A DNA stretch of 64,000 nucleotides, from contig NZ_CP077097.1 in NCBI RefSeq assembly GCF_014269225.2, positions 2,677,001 through 2,741,000 on the forward strand, given 5' to 3'. The notes beneath the pieces are model-generated. The model was given only the letters and a program-made list of their open reading frames with translations, was not told where the DNA came from and did no database searches. The stretch's first letter is position 1. Every line of letters starts with the position of its first letter. Below, piece by piece: positions 54,561 through 63,240 of this stretch. This DNA is from Pseudomonas anuradhapurensis. Its GTDB lineage: Bacteria > Pseudomonadota > Gammaproteobacteria > Pseudomonadales > Pseudomonadaceae. The position numbers were made by a program, and so were the translations under genes.

Positions 54561-55535
54561 TCAAGCCCTGCGCAGCTCATTGACCAGATTCGCTGGCCGC
54601 TCACCCGCCAGGGCGCTGAGCAGGTTGTCCACCGCGCAACGTGCCATGGCTTGGCGGGTTTCCTCGGTCGCCGAGCCAAGATGCGGGGTCGCCACCACGT
54701 TGTCGAGCTGCAGCAGTGGCGAGTCCAGCGGTAACGGCTCCTGCACGAACACATCCAGCCCGGCGCCGCGTATGCGCCGCTCGCGCAGTGCTTGAGTCAG
54801 CGCGACCTCATCCACCACCCGCCCGCGAGAAATGTTCACCAGGATGGCATCAGGCTTCATCAGCGCCAGCTCCCGTGCACCGATCAGGCCTTCGGTGGCG
54901 GCGCTCAGCGGCACGGTCAGGCATACGAAGTCTGCCTGCTGCAACAGCTCGTCCAGGCTGCATTGACGCGCAGCATAACGCGCCTCCACCTGGGGCTTGG
55001 CCCGCTGGCTGTGATACAGCACACGCATACCGAAGCCAGCCGCGGCGCGCCGGGCCAAGGCCTCGCCAATGCGGCCCATCCCGACGATGCCCAGTGTCTT
55101 GCCATGCACATCACAACCGAAATGCGCTGCGCCCAGACTCCCCTGCCAATGGCCGGCGCGAACCCAGTTCGCCAGTTCCACAACCCGCCTGGCCGTGGCG
55201 AGGATCAAGGCAAAGCCAGTGTCGGCGGTGGTCTCGGTGAGCACGTCGGGGGTGTTGGTCAGCATCACCCCACGCCGGCTCAGCTCGGCAATGTCATAGT
55301 TGTCCACACCGACCGAAACGCTGGCAACCACTTCCAGCAGTGGTGCCAGGTCGAGCAGGCCAGCGTCCAGCCGCAGGCTGGCCCCCAGCAGCCCGTGCGC
55401 CGTCGGCAAGGCATCGCGCAGGCGGGCCAGGCCGTCGGGCTGGTTGATATCCACCTGGGTCACCTCGACGCGCGCCTGCAGGCGCGCCATCAGGTCGTCG
55501 GACAGGCGTTTGTACAACACGATTCGCTTCTTCAT
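54561..55535 (-). CDS. kguD: 2-ketogluconate-6-phosphate reductase
   Basis: A 324-residue D-2-hydroxyacid dehydrogenase that reduces 2-keto-6-phosphogluconate to 6-phosphogluconate with NAD(P)H. The Rossmann motif GMGRIGEALA lies near residue 150, the catalytic Arg in VNISRGRVVDE near residue 235 and catalytic His in TPHLGSAT near residue 283. Operon position after kguT fits the P. putida kgu order. Confidence 0.93.
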   Translation of the reverse strand: MKKRIVLYKRLSDDLMARLQARVEVTQVDINQPDGLARLRDALPTAHGLLGASLRLDAGLLDLAPLLEVVASVSVGVDNYDIAELSRRGVMLTNTPDVLTETTADTGFALILATARRVVELANWVRAGHWQGSLGAAHFGCDVHGKTLGIVGMGRIGEALARRAAAGFGMRVLYHSQRAKPQVEARYAARQCSLDELLQQADFVCLTVPLSAATEGLIGARELALMKPDAILVNISRGRVVDEVALTQALRERRIRGAGLDVFVQEPLPLDSPLLQLDNVVATPHLGSATEETRQAMARCAVDNLLSALAGERPANLVNELRRA

Positions 55536-55545
55536 CGCAGGTTTC

Positions 55546-56838
55546 CTATTGGCTCATGGCCAGACGCGAACCGCCGCGCTTGGCTCGGCCGGACGTCTGG
55601 GAAGTGTCCAGTGCGGCGGTCAGCGCCACTGCGGCAAGCAGCGCGCCACACATGAACAGGTAAGAGGCACCGGGCCCACCAGTGGCGCCATTGAGGTAGC
55701 CCACCAGCCACGAACCGCCGAACGAGCCCAGCGCCCCCATGCTGTTGATCAGCGCCATGGCGCCGCCAGCGACATTGGCCGGGAGGATTTCCGGCACGAT
55801 CGCGAAGAACGGCCCATAGGGTGCGTACATGCAGGCGCCGGCCAGCACCAGCAGCGCGTACGATAGCCAGAAGTGCTGGCTACCCAAGGCGTACGAGCCA
55901 TAGAAGGCCACGGCGGCGATCAGCAGCGGCGGCCAGACGAAGCGCTTGCGCTTCTGCAGGCGGTCAGAGGCCCACGACACGCCAACCATGGCCAATACCG
56001 CCGCCAGGTACGGCACTGACGCCAGCCAGCCGGCCTGTACGATATCGACCTTGGCCGCCTGCTTGAGGATCGACGGCAGCCACAGCACGAAGCCGTATAC
56101 GCCGATGCTCCAGCAGAAATACTGCAGCGCGAGGATGATCACTTGCGGCGAACGGAACGCCTCGCGGTAGTTCTTCACCGGCCTGATGCCTTGCTGCTCG
56201 GCGGCCAGCGCCTGCTGCAGGGCGGTCTTTTCCTGCTCGCTCAGCCAGTCCACCTGGGCCGGGCGGTCGTCGACCAGGCGCCACCAGCAGAACGCCCAGA
56301 CCACCGCAGGCAGGCCTTCGATGATGAACATCCAGCGCCAGTCGTAATGCTTGATCAGATAGCCCGACACCACCGACATCCACAGGATGGTCACCGGGTT
56401 GCCAAGCATCAGGAAGGTATTGGCACGCGAACGCTCGGCACGGGTGAACCAGTGGCACAGGTACACCAGCATCGCCGGCATCACTGCCGCCTCCACTACC
56501 CCGAGCAGGAAACGGATGCCGACCAGCATGTATACGTTGCTGACCATACCGGTGAGCGTGGCCAGGCCGCCCCAGAGGATCAGGCAGACGAAGATCAGCT
56601 TCTTCACACTGCGCTTCTCGGCATAGATAGCGCCGGGTACCTGGAAGAAGAAGTAGCCGAGGAAGAACAGCGCCCCCAGCAGCGACGACAGTACGGGCGT
56701 GATGTGCAGGTCTTCGGCCATCCCGGAAGCGGCGGCGAAGCCGTAATTGGCGCGGTCCAGGTACGCCAGGCTATAGGTGACGAAGACGATCGGGATGATG
56801 TACCACCAGCGGCGCGAGGCCAGGTTGTGCTTTTGCAT
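55546..56838 (-). CDS. kguT: 2-ketogluconate transporter (MFS, ACS family)
   Basis: A 430-residue MFS carrier with 12 transmembrane segments, of the anion:cation symporter family (TYSLAYLDRANYGFA near residue 22, GVVEAAVMPAMLVYL near residue 115). It imports 2-ketogluconate made in the periplasm. It starts 60 bp after kguK and ends 10 bp before kguD. Confidence 0.92.
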   Translation of the reverse strand: MQKHNLASRRWWYIIPIVFVTYSLAYLDRANYGFAAASGMAEDLHITPVLSSLLGALFFLGYFFFQVPGAIYAEKRSVKKLIFVCLILWGGLATLTGMVSNVYMLVGIRFLLGVVEAAVMPAMLVYLCHWFTRAERSRANTFLMLGNPVTILWMSVVSGYLIKHYDWRWMFIIEGLPAVVWAFCWWRLVDDRPAQVDWLSEQEKTALQQALAAEQQGIRPVKNYREAFRSPQVIILALQYFCWSIGVYGFVLWLPSILKQAAKVDIVQAGWLASVPYLAAVLAMVGVSWASDRLQKRKRFVWPPLLIAAVAFYGSYALGSQHFWLSYALLVLAGACMYAPYGPFFAIVPEILPANVAGGAMALINSMGALGSFGGSWLVGYLNGATGGPGASYLFMCGALLAAVALTAALDTSQTSGRAKRGGSRLAMSQ

Positions 56839-56897
56839 GGGTGTTTCTCCTGAGCTTGTTGTTTTTGTTGCAACAGGTGATTCGAGGTATGAGCTGT

Positions 56898-57848
56898 TCA
56901 GGCACTTCTGCGCAGGTCGTGGGCCTCCAGTTCATGGCGCAGCGGCAGCCCTTCCATGTCGCCCCGCGACTGCACGGCGCGGCTGCCGCACCAGTTGCCA
57001 CGCGCCACCGCCTCGGCCATGGGCAGGCCTTCCAGAAGCGCGCTGAGCACGCCGACAGCGAAGGCATCGCCGGCTCCGACGGTGTCCACTACGCGGCTGA
57101 CCGGCACCGGCGCGACCAGGCCTTCGCCTTCGGCACCGCGGAAGTAGGCACCCGCCTCGCCCAGCTTGATCACCACCCGGTTCACCCCCAGGTCGAGGTA
57201 GAACGCCGCGATGTCTGCCGGAGTCTGCTGGCCGGTCAGCAGCCGGCCCTCCTCCAGGCCTGGCAACACCCAGTCAGCCTTGGCCGCCAGGGCATTGATT
57301 TCGCGCACCATGCTGCCCTGGTCAGGCCACAGCGAGGGACGCAGGTTGGGATCGAAGGAAATGCTGCGCCCGGCGGCGCGCATGCCATCCACCAGGGCAT
57401 GGGACAGCGCCCGAGAACCTTCCGACAGAGCCAGCGGGATCCCGGTGGCGTGCAGGTGGCGAGCCTGCAGCCAGCCCGGGCGAATCATTGCCGGCGACAG
57501 TCGGCTGGCCGCCGAGCCACGACGGAAGTACTCCACTGCCGGATCACTGCCATCGTCGCAGCGGGCCTTGAGCTGGAAGCCGGTGGGATAGCTGGCATCG
57601 ACTTCCACGCCCGAACAATCCAGGCCTTCGCGGCGCAGGCTGTCGAGCACGAAACGGCCCAGCGAATCGTCACCCACCCGGCTCAGCCAGCGGACCTTGA
57701 AGCCAAGCCGCGCCAGGCCGATGGCCACGTTGCTGTCAGCACCGGCGATGCGTTTGCCGAACTGGTCGACGCTGGCCAGGTCACCGGTCTGCTCGGCGAC
57801 GAACATGGCCATGGTCTCACCGAAACACAGCACGTCATGTTCATGCAT
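56898..57848 (-). CDS. kguK: 2-ketogluconate kinase
   Basis: A 316-residue PfkB-family sugar kinase that phosphorylates 2-ketogluconate with ATP. Signature 1 is in [15 protein letters not shown] near residue 44, signature 2 with the catalytic base in [12 protein letters not shown] near residue 255. It overlaps the kguE stop by 8 bp (ATG at 57848). Confidence 0.93.
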   Translation of the reverse strand: MHEHDVLCFGETMAMFVAEQTGDLASVDQFGKRIAGADSNVAIGLARLGFKVRWLSRVGDDSLGRFVLDSLRREGLDCSGVEVDASYPTGFQLKARCDDGSDPAVEYFRRGSAASRLSPAMIRPGWLQARHLHATGIPLALSEGSRALSHALVDGMRAAGRSISFDPNLRPSLWPDQGSMVREINALAAKADWVLPGLEEGRLLTGQQTPADIAAFYLDLGVNRVVIKLGEAGAYFRGAEGEGLVAPVPVSRVVDTVGAGDAFAVGVLSALLEGLPMAEAVARGNWCGSRAVQSRGDMEGLPLRHELEAHDLRRSA

Positions 57849-58632
57849 GGCTCGGCTCCTCGTGCGCTGTTGCACGCCGCCCCAGCGCCGACAAGTTGCG
57901 CACGTGGGTGCGGGTCAGCACCAGCAGATCATCGCCGGCCAAGGGATATTCGACAGCGCGCACCACACCGGGGACGAACTCGGCCAGCAGCGCAACCCAT
58001 TCCTGCAGGTCCGCGGCCTGGGGTGGTACGGCAACCAGGCGGCCATCGGCCAGGCGCTGCACGGCTTTGCAATGCACGTAACGCACCCAGCGGCCGAGCA
58101 GGCGTGCGGCCTGCCGGGCAGGCTCGCCCTGCCACTGCCAGTTACCAATGTCGAACGTCATGCCCAGGCTCAGCCCATGGTCTTCCGCACGCTGGAAAAA
58201 CTGCTGCAGCGGCTGGATTCTGCCACCCTGCACGGTCTGGTCGTTCTCCACCAGCAACACCGGCCCGGGCCCTGGCAACAGCCGTGCCAGGGCCGCGATA
58301 TCGCAACCTTCCCGGTAGTGCCCCAGGGAAACCTTGAGTGCCACCGCGCCAAGGGCGTGTGCGGTTGCCAGCTTGTGCACCAGTTGTGGGTCAGGCAGGC
58401 CTCGCGCCGTCCACAGTTCAAGTGGTGTGGAATACACGCAGTCCAGGCGCAGCGTGGCAATGGCCGCAGCCAGCGCTGCAGTATCCGGTGCACAGGTAAA
58501 CAGTTCCTCGCGCAATTCCACCCGGCTAACGCCAGCGGCAGCCAGCAGGTCAAGGAACTGCTCCTGGCCACGCTGCCTGACAAAATCGGCACCGTAACTG
58601 GAGAGGCTGATGGAAACAGGGTTCGCGTACAT
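57841..58632 (-). CDS. kguE: Sugar phosphate isomerase/epimerase-like protein KguE
   Basis: A 263-residue AP-endonuclease-2-type TIM barrel. Metal-ligand positions are visible in LLVENDQT near residue 140, [11 protein letters not shown] near residue 172 and AVEYPL near residue 238. The biochemical role in 2-ketogluconate use is unclear. The start MYANPV lies about 15 bp downstream of a PtxS operator; the longer frame crosses the operator. First gene of the operon. Confidence 0.92.
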   Translation of the reverse strand: MYANPVSISLSSYGADFVRQRGQEQFLDLLAAAGVSRVELREELFTCAPDTAALAAAIATLRLDCVYSTPLELWTARGLPDPQLVHKLATAHALGAVALKVSLGHYREGCDIAALARLLPGPGPVLLVENDQTVQGGRIQPLQQFFQRAEDHGLSLGMTFDIGNWQWQGEPARQAARLLGRWVRYVHCKAVQRLADGRLVAVPPQAADLQEWVALLAEFVPGVVRAVEYPLAGDDLLVLTRTHVRNLSALGRRATAHEEPSHA

Positions 58633-58646
58633 TGTTGTTGTCCTTG

Positions 58647-58660
58647 TGAAACCGGTTTCA
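58647..58660. promoter_or_regulatory. PtxS operator upstream of kguE
   Basis: The perfect palindrome TGAAACCGGTTTCA, which is the published PtxS operator, lies 15 bases before the kguE start and 38 bases after the ptxS stop. Binding here would block kgu transcription until 2-ketogluconate releases PtxS. Confidence 0.93.
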
Positions 58661-58698
58661 TTTTTTGACGGCACCAGCAGGCAGTCACCTGCCGTTGG

Positions 58699-59718
58699 TT
58701 ACTGTCGGGGAGTTGAACCGCGGATGATCAGGTTGGCCTTGAAGTCGATGCGCCTGGCCGCACCGTTACCGCCGCGCAGACGAGCCAGCAGGCTGTCGAA
58801 TGCTGCCACGCCGATACGCTCGGTGGGCTGGGCCAGTGCGGTGATGCCGCTGCCGACCAAGGGGTACCAGTCGAGGTCGTCCAGGGCAATCAGCCCGACG
58901 TCCGCGAACAGATTGCAGCCGGCGTCGTGCAGGGCCCGGGTCACGGCCAGGGTGGCGATGCCGTTGAAAGTGAAGATGGCCTGCGGGCCATGGCCATTAC
59001 CGGCGAGAAACGAAGCCAGCTGGCCATTCAAGGCAGGGGTGCTCTCCAGCACCTGCTGGCGCATGCCAGGGCGACGGCCGATCGACGCGGCAAACGCCTG
59101 AACCCGCTCCAGGCGTGAGCTGGTGCCATCCAGCGGCTCGGTGACCGCAAGGATATCGCGGTAGCCTTGGGCTTGCAGGTGGTCCAGGGCCTGCTCGACC
59201 GCGTCGGCATTGTCCAGCCCCACCAGGTCGACATTCAGCTCGGGCAGTTGGCGGTCGACCAGCACCATGGGGATGTCGCGCTGCAGATTGAGCAGTTCAC
59301 CGGGGTGATGGCCGAGGGTGTTCACGATCAGCCCTTCGACGTTGTACGACTGCAATGCCACCAAGTGGTGACGTTCCTGCTCGTCGTCGCGGTTGGTGTT
59401 GCATACCACCAGGCTGTAGCCGTGCTGGCGGCAGGCGGTTTCCACGCCGTGCATAACGGCCACCGAATAGGGATTGAGGATATCGGCTACCAGCATGCCG
59501 ACCAGCCGCGTCTGACCGCGCTTCAAGCCACGAGCCATCTGGTTGGGGCGGTAACCGAGGCGCTCGATGACCTGCTCCAGGCGCTTGGCAGTGGCTTCGG
59601 CCAGCAACTGCCGATCGCCACCGATATAACGCGAGACGGTGGCCTTGGAAACGCCCGCGACACGTGCGACTTCGCTGATGGTGACTCGTTCACGGGCATG
59701 GGCAGGCGCGTCGGTCAT
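58699..59718 (-). CDS. ptxS: LacI-family repressor PtxS
   Basis: A 339-residue repressor with an N-terminal LacI HTH (ISEVARVAGVSKATVSRYIG, residues about 14-33) and a ligand-binding core. It responds to 2-ketogluconate. It is read in the same direction as the kgu operon but has its own operator at 59750-59763 and is therefore autoregulated. Confidence 0.94.
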   Translation of the reverse strand: MTDAPAHARERVTISEVARVAGVSKATVSRYIGGDRQLLAEATAKRLEQVIERLGYRPNQMARGLKRGQTRLVGMLVADILNPYSVAVMHGVETACRQHGYSLVVCNTNRDDEQERHHLVALQSYNVEGLIVNTLGHHPGELLNLQRDIPMVLVDRQLPELNVDLVGLDNADAVEQALDHLQAQGYRDILAVTEPLDGTSSRLERVQAFAASIGRRPGMRQQVLESTPALNGQLASFLAGNGHGPQAIFTFNGIATLAVTRALHDAGCNLFADVGLIALDDLDWYPLVGSGITALAQPTERIGVAAFDSLLARLRGGNGAARRIDFKANLIIRGSTPRQ

Positions 59719-59749
59719 GGGCTGTTCCTTATGATTGTTGTGGTAGCGA

Positions 59750-59763
59750 TGAAACCGGTTTCA
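59750..59763. promoter_or_regulatory. PtxS operator upstream of ptxS
   Basis: A second perfect copy of TGAAACCGGTTTCA, 31 bases before the ptxS ATG. It indicates negative autoregulation. Confidence 0.93.
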
Positions 59764-59977
59764 ATACAGCAAAACTGTGCGCGTTCGTCAACCTGCCGTT
59801 GGTCGACAGGCCGTGCAGATAATGATCTTCAACATTAAGAGAATCTAATAAGAGATTGATAATAATGAATAAATGGCAAACTATCGATAATGTATCGTTT
59901 GCAGCGGGGTGGGCATGAATAGGCCAGCCCCATCAAGCGCAGTACAATGGCTGCTACCCGGCCCGATACTTCAGCCA

Positions 59978-60625
59978 ATGATCCAGTCCGACCTCGACCT
60001 GTTCGGCACCCAGGCGCAACGCCTGGCCAGCCACACCGTGCTGCTGCCCGGCTTCGCCCTGGCTGAAGTCGAGCCTGTGCTCGACGCCCTGCGCCCGGTA
60101 TTGCGTGCCGCGCCGTTCCGGCACATGTACACCCCGGGTGGCCTGCGCATGGCCGTAGCGCTCAGCAACTGCGGCACGCTGGGTTGGGTCAGCGATGAAC
60201 AGGGCTACCGTTACAGCCACTGCGACCCGCTCAGCGGCCAACCCTGGCCCGCCCTGCCCGCGGTACTGCTTGCCTTGGCCAACCGCGCGGCGGCCCTGGC
60301 CGGCTTCGACGGTTTCGTGCCGGATGCCTGCCTGGTCAATCATTACCTCCCCGGTACCCGCCTCAGCCTGCACCAGGACCGCGATGAGCAGGACTTCGGC
60401 CAGCCGATCGTGTCACTGTCGCTGGGTTTGCCGGCGGTGTTCCTGTTCGGTGGCTTGCAGCGCGCCGACAAGACCCGGCGCATCGCCCTGAGCCATGGCG
60501 ATGTACTGGTTTGGGGTGGCGCAGACCGCTTGCGCTTCCATGGCGTGCTGCCGATCAAGCCTGGCGTGCATCCGCGCCTGGGTGAACGGCGCATCAACCT
60601 GACCCTGCGCAAGGCCGGGCGCTGA
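59978..60625 (+). CDS. alkB: Alkylated DNA repair dioxygenase AlkB
   Basis: A 215-residue Fe(II)/2-oxoglutarate dioxygenase that removes 1-methyladenine and 3-methylcytosine lesions. The iron-ligand HxD lies in LHQDRDEQ near residue 130, the distal His in LRFHGVLP near residue 187, and 2OG-binding Arg in ERRINLTLRKAG at the C-terminus. The ATG at 59978 matches AlkB length. Upstream is an AT-rich region with a short palindrome CGATAATGTATCG (59885-59897). Confidence 0.95.
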   Translation: MIQSDLDLFGTQAQRLASHTVLLPGFALAEVEPVLDALRPVLRAAPFRHMYTPGGLRMAVALSNCGTLGWVSDEQGYRYSHCDPLSGQPWPALPAVLLALANRAAALAGFDGFVPDACLVNHYLPGTRLSLHQDRDEQDFGQPIVSLSLGLPAVFLFGGLQRADKTRRIALSHGDVLVWGGADRLRFHGVLPIKPGVHPRLGERRINLTLRKAGR

Positions 60626-60793
60626 ACCGGGCCTGGGCTGCAGCATCGGCGCAAACTGGATGAACGCGCATGAAACAGGTTGAACATCTTGGCCTGGCAA
60701 GCTTCAAAAGATAGGCCATGCCATTTTCAGCCGGGAGCCCGCCATGCCCTACCTGTACTCTGCCAGCCGCCTTTGCACCGGAGCAGCGCGACC

Positions 60794-61081
60794 ATGAAAA
60801 TGCCCTGCCGCGCGCCCAATGCCTCCCTGCAGCTCGATTACGTGCGCGACACCCTGTTCGGCCCGGTCGCGCAGAGCATGGAATGCCAGTGCCAGATTGC
60901 CGCCCTCAACCTGCAAGGTCGCCCAGGCCTGCGCCTGCACATCTGCCCGCCCTTGCCCGACAAGGTGGAGCGCGCCCACAGCGTGGCGTTTGTCTGGGAT
61001 GGGCGTAGCTACCACGGCGTGGTCCGCGACCAGGGCAAGTGCGGGGATGGCGGGCTGAACCTGCTGCTGGAACTGCAGTGA
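60794..61081 (+). CDS. Small conserved hypothetical protein
   Basis: A 95-residue soluble protein with no recognised family. It has a CQCQIA Cys pair near residue 31 and an RDQGKCGDGGLN segment near residue 78. No signal peptide or membrane segment. It follows alkB by about 170 bp on the same strand; no strong ribosome-binding site, so coding potential rests on frame and codon use. Confidence 0.5.
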   Translation: MKMPCRAPNASLQLDYVRDTLFGPVAQSMECQCQIAALNLQGRPGLRLHICPPLPDKVERAHSVAFVWDGRSYHGVVRDQGKCGDGGLNLLLELQ

Positions 61082-61167
61082 AGCCGATCAACGGTGGCCA
61101 ACCCGGCTGAACCTGCCGGGCACGGCGCGTCTCCATACAAAAGAGCCCACGCCTGCCGGAGAATGTC

Positions 61168-61782
61168 ATGAACAGCCCGTTGCTCAAGCTCTTCACCCAC
61201 CCCGCCGACGCCTGGCTGGACATCCGCCGGGCCGAAGAAGACCGCCCGCAGCAATACCTGCCACGTCTGCTGGCCCTGGCGTTGATCCCTGCCGTCTGCC
61301 TGTTCGTCGGCACCACCACGTTCGGCTGGAGCCTGGCGGCCGAGGAGCGGGTGCGCCTGAGCCTGGCCAGTGCCGCGCAGCTGGCCGCCTTGCTCTACGC
61401 CACCACGGTGGTCGGGGTCATGCTGATGGGAGTGATGATTCGCTGGATGTCGCGAGGTTTCGATGCCCAGCCCAGCCTCAACCAGTGCATCGGCTTTGCC
61501 GCCTACTGCGCAACGCCATGGTTCTTTGCCGGGGTGGTCGGCCTGCTGCCGATCCGCTGGCTGGCAGTGGTCGCGCTTTTGGCAGCGTCGGCGTATGCCA
61601 GTGTGTTGCTGTATGGCGGGTTGCAGACCTTCCTGCGACTGAAGAAAGAACAGGCCCTGCTGTTCGCGACCTGTGTGTGGGGGCTAGGTCTGTTGCTGCT
61701 GGTGACCATCCTGGTGGCGATGATCCTGTTCTGGTTCAACGGCCTGATGCCGGAATATGTGCGTCCGGCCAGCCTGGGCTGA
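61168..61782 (+). CDS. Yip1-family membrane protein
   Basis: A 204-residue integral membrane protein with five hydrophobic segments (about residues 34-52, 70-92, 108-128, 130-150, 168-190), of the Yip1 domain family. It starts with a conserved-looking amphipathic stretch (LLKLFTHPADAWLDIR). Function unknown in bacteria. GGAGA lies 5 bases before the ATG. It converges on the DUF1652 gene. Confidence 0.8.
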   Translation: MNSPLLKLFTHPADAWLDIRRAEEDRPQQYLPRLLALALIPAVCLFVGTTTFGWSLAAEERVRLSLASAAQLAALLYATTVVGVMLMGVMIRWMSRGFDAQPSLNQCIGFAAYCATPWFFAGVVGLLPIRWLAVVALLAASAYASVLLYGGLQTFLRLKKEQALLFATCVWGLGLLLLVTILVAMILFWFNGLMPEYVRPASLG

Positions 61783-61801
61783 CCGGAGCGCAAATGCCCC
61801 C

Positions 61802-62041
61802 TCAGGCAATCGCCTTGAGGGGTGTGGGTTGACTGTCACGCAGCGCGTGCAGTTGCCCAACCAGGTTGACCAGGTCGCGGCAACTGTTAAGGCTTTGCAG
61901 CGGAACTCCGCTCAGGGTCACGCCCTCATCGAGACTCTGGCCCTGACCCAGGCGGATGATCAGGTTGGCGCCGTCCGGGCAGCTGACTTCACAGCGGTCG
62001 GGCAGGCAGGCCTGCTCGATCATCTGCCGCATCTCCAGCAT
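61802..62041 (-). CDS. DUF1652 family small protein
   Basis: A 79-residue protein matching the Pseudomonas DUF1652 family: LEMRQMIEQACLPDRCE at the N-terminus, a beta-rich middle (GANLIIRL) and the C-terminal NSCRDLVNLVGQL helix. No known function. The ATG at 62041 is preceded by AGGAG at 5 bases; a start seven codons upstream lacks one. Confidence 0.8.
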   Translation of the reverse strand: MLEMRQMIEQACLPDRCEVSCPDGANLIIRLGQGQSLDEGVTLSGVPLQSLNSCRDLVNLVGQLHALRDSQPTPLKAIA

Positions 62042-62247
62042 CGAAACTCCTATCAACGACATGGTATGACCCTCTCTGTGGATGGCCTGTTGTGTGTGAG
62101 TACGCTTTTGTCAGGCAGGGTGCCAATTGATATTGCGCATGCTGGGGTAAACATCCATAGCGCCCAGGCAATGATCATGCGGGAATCCTTTAGCACCTTA
62201 GTGGAAGATTGTCGGGGCGCGCCGAGTGTTCAGTTGTAATGGCAGAC

Positions 62248-63177
62248 TTAACGACGAGCGGTCTCGTCAGTCCCCAACGATGCCCACAGGTGCTGCGCTG
62301 CATAGGCCCGCCATGGCCGCCAGGCCAGAGCCCGTTCGGCGAGCTGCGCTTGATCGCCTTCCAGCCTGCGCAACGCCTTGACCAAGGCCACGTCACCCAA
62401 CGGCAAGGCATCGACCGCGCCGACCTGGCGCAGCGCCAGATAGTGCGCACTCCAAGGGCCGATACCCTTGAGCCGGTACAGGCTGCCCAGCAGCACATCG
62501 AGCGGCTGCCCGCGCCGCAGCAGTCCGGGCTCGGCGAGCAAGGCGTTGGCCAGCGTGGCCAGGGTCGCTGCGCGTGCACGCGGCATGCCCATGTCTTCGA
62601 ACTGTGCAGCGGCCAATACCGGCAGCGCCGGGAAAACGTGACTCAAACCCGGCACGGCCAGGCGCAGGGCTTCACCGTAGCGTTGCACCAGGCGGCCGGC
62701 CAGGGTCATGGCCCCGGCCACGCTGACCTGCTGGCCGAGCACCGTGCGCATGGCTTGCTCACAAGCGTCCCAGCCTTGTGGCACGCGCAGGCCCGGACGC
62801 TTGTGCAGCAAGCGGGCCATCAGCGGATCGCGGGCAAGCCCGGCGTTGATCTGCGCGGGGTCGGCATCCAGGTCGAAGACCCGTCTCAACCTGGCGATCA
62901 GACCTGGCAGCGCCCGGGCCGGAACGCCTTCAACACGGATGCGCAGGCACTGCCTAGCCGAAGGCGTAGCGTGCACAACCGCATGCCGACCGGCAGCCAC
63001 CAAGGTTCGGCTGTAAGTGCCGTCCAGACAGGTCTCGACACCGGCGATACAGCGGGCGGCAAGGAACGCCAGGGTCGACGGCCAATGGTAAGGGGCACGG
63101 TAGCGAAGCCACAGGGTGTGGTGGCTGGCGCCGGGCAGCGATCGGTGCACCCTGTGCAGGCAAGTGAGCTTGGGCAT
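62248..63177 (-). CDS. alkA: DNA-3-methyladenine glycosylase II AlkA
   Basis: A 309-residue HhH-GPD glycosylase that removes alkylated purines. The helix-hairpin-helix region LYRLKGIGPWSAHYLALR lies near residue 240, followed by the catalytic Asp in DALPLGDVAL near residue 262; the N-terminal AlkA-type beta-domain is also present. No Ada domain is fused. It lies 2.3 kb from alkB on the opposite strand. Confidence 0.93.
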   Translation of the reverse strand: MPKLTCLHRVHRSLPGASHHTLWLRYRAPYHWPSTLAFLAARCIAGVETCLDGTYSRTLVAAGRHAVVHATPSARQCLRIRVEGVPARALPGLIARLRRVFDLDADPAQINAGLARDPLMARLLHKRPGLRVPQGWDACEQAMRTVLGQQVSVAGAMTLAGRLVQRYGEALRLAVPGLSHVFPALPVLAAAQFEDMGMPRARAATLATLANALLAEPGLLRRGQPLDVLLGSLYRLKGIGPWSAHYLALRQVGAVDALPLGDVALVKALRRLEGDQAQLAERALAWRPWRAYAAQHLWASLGTDETARR

Positions 63178-63240
63178 GGCCGCATCATGCCAGCAAATGC
63201 GTTGCCTGTACCGGCCTTGTCAACGGTACCGGTCCATCCA

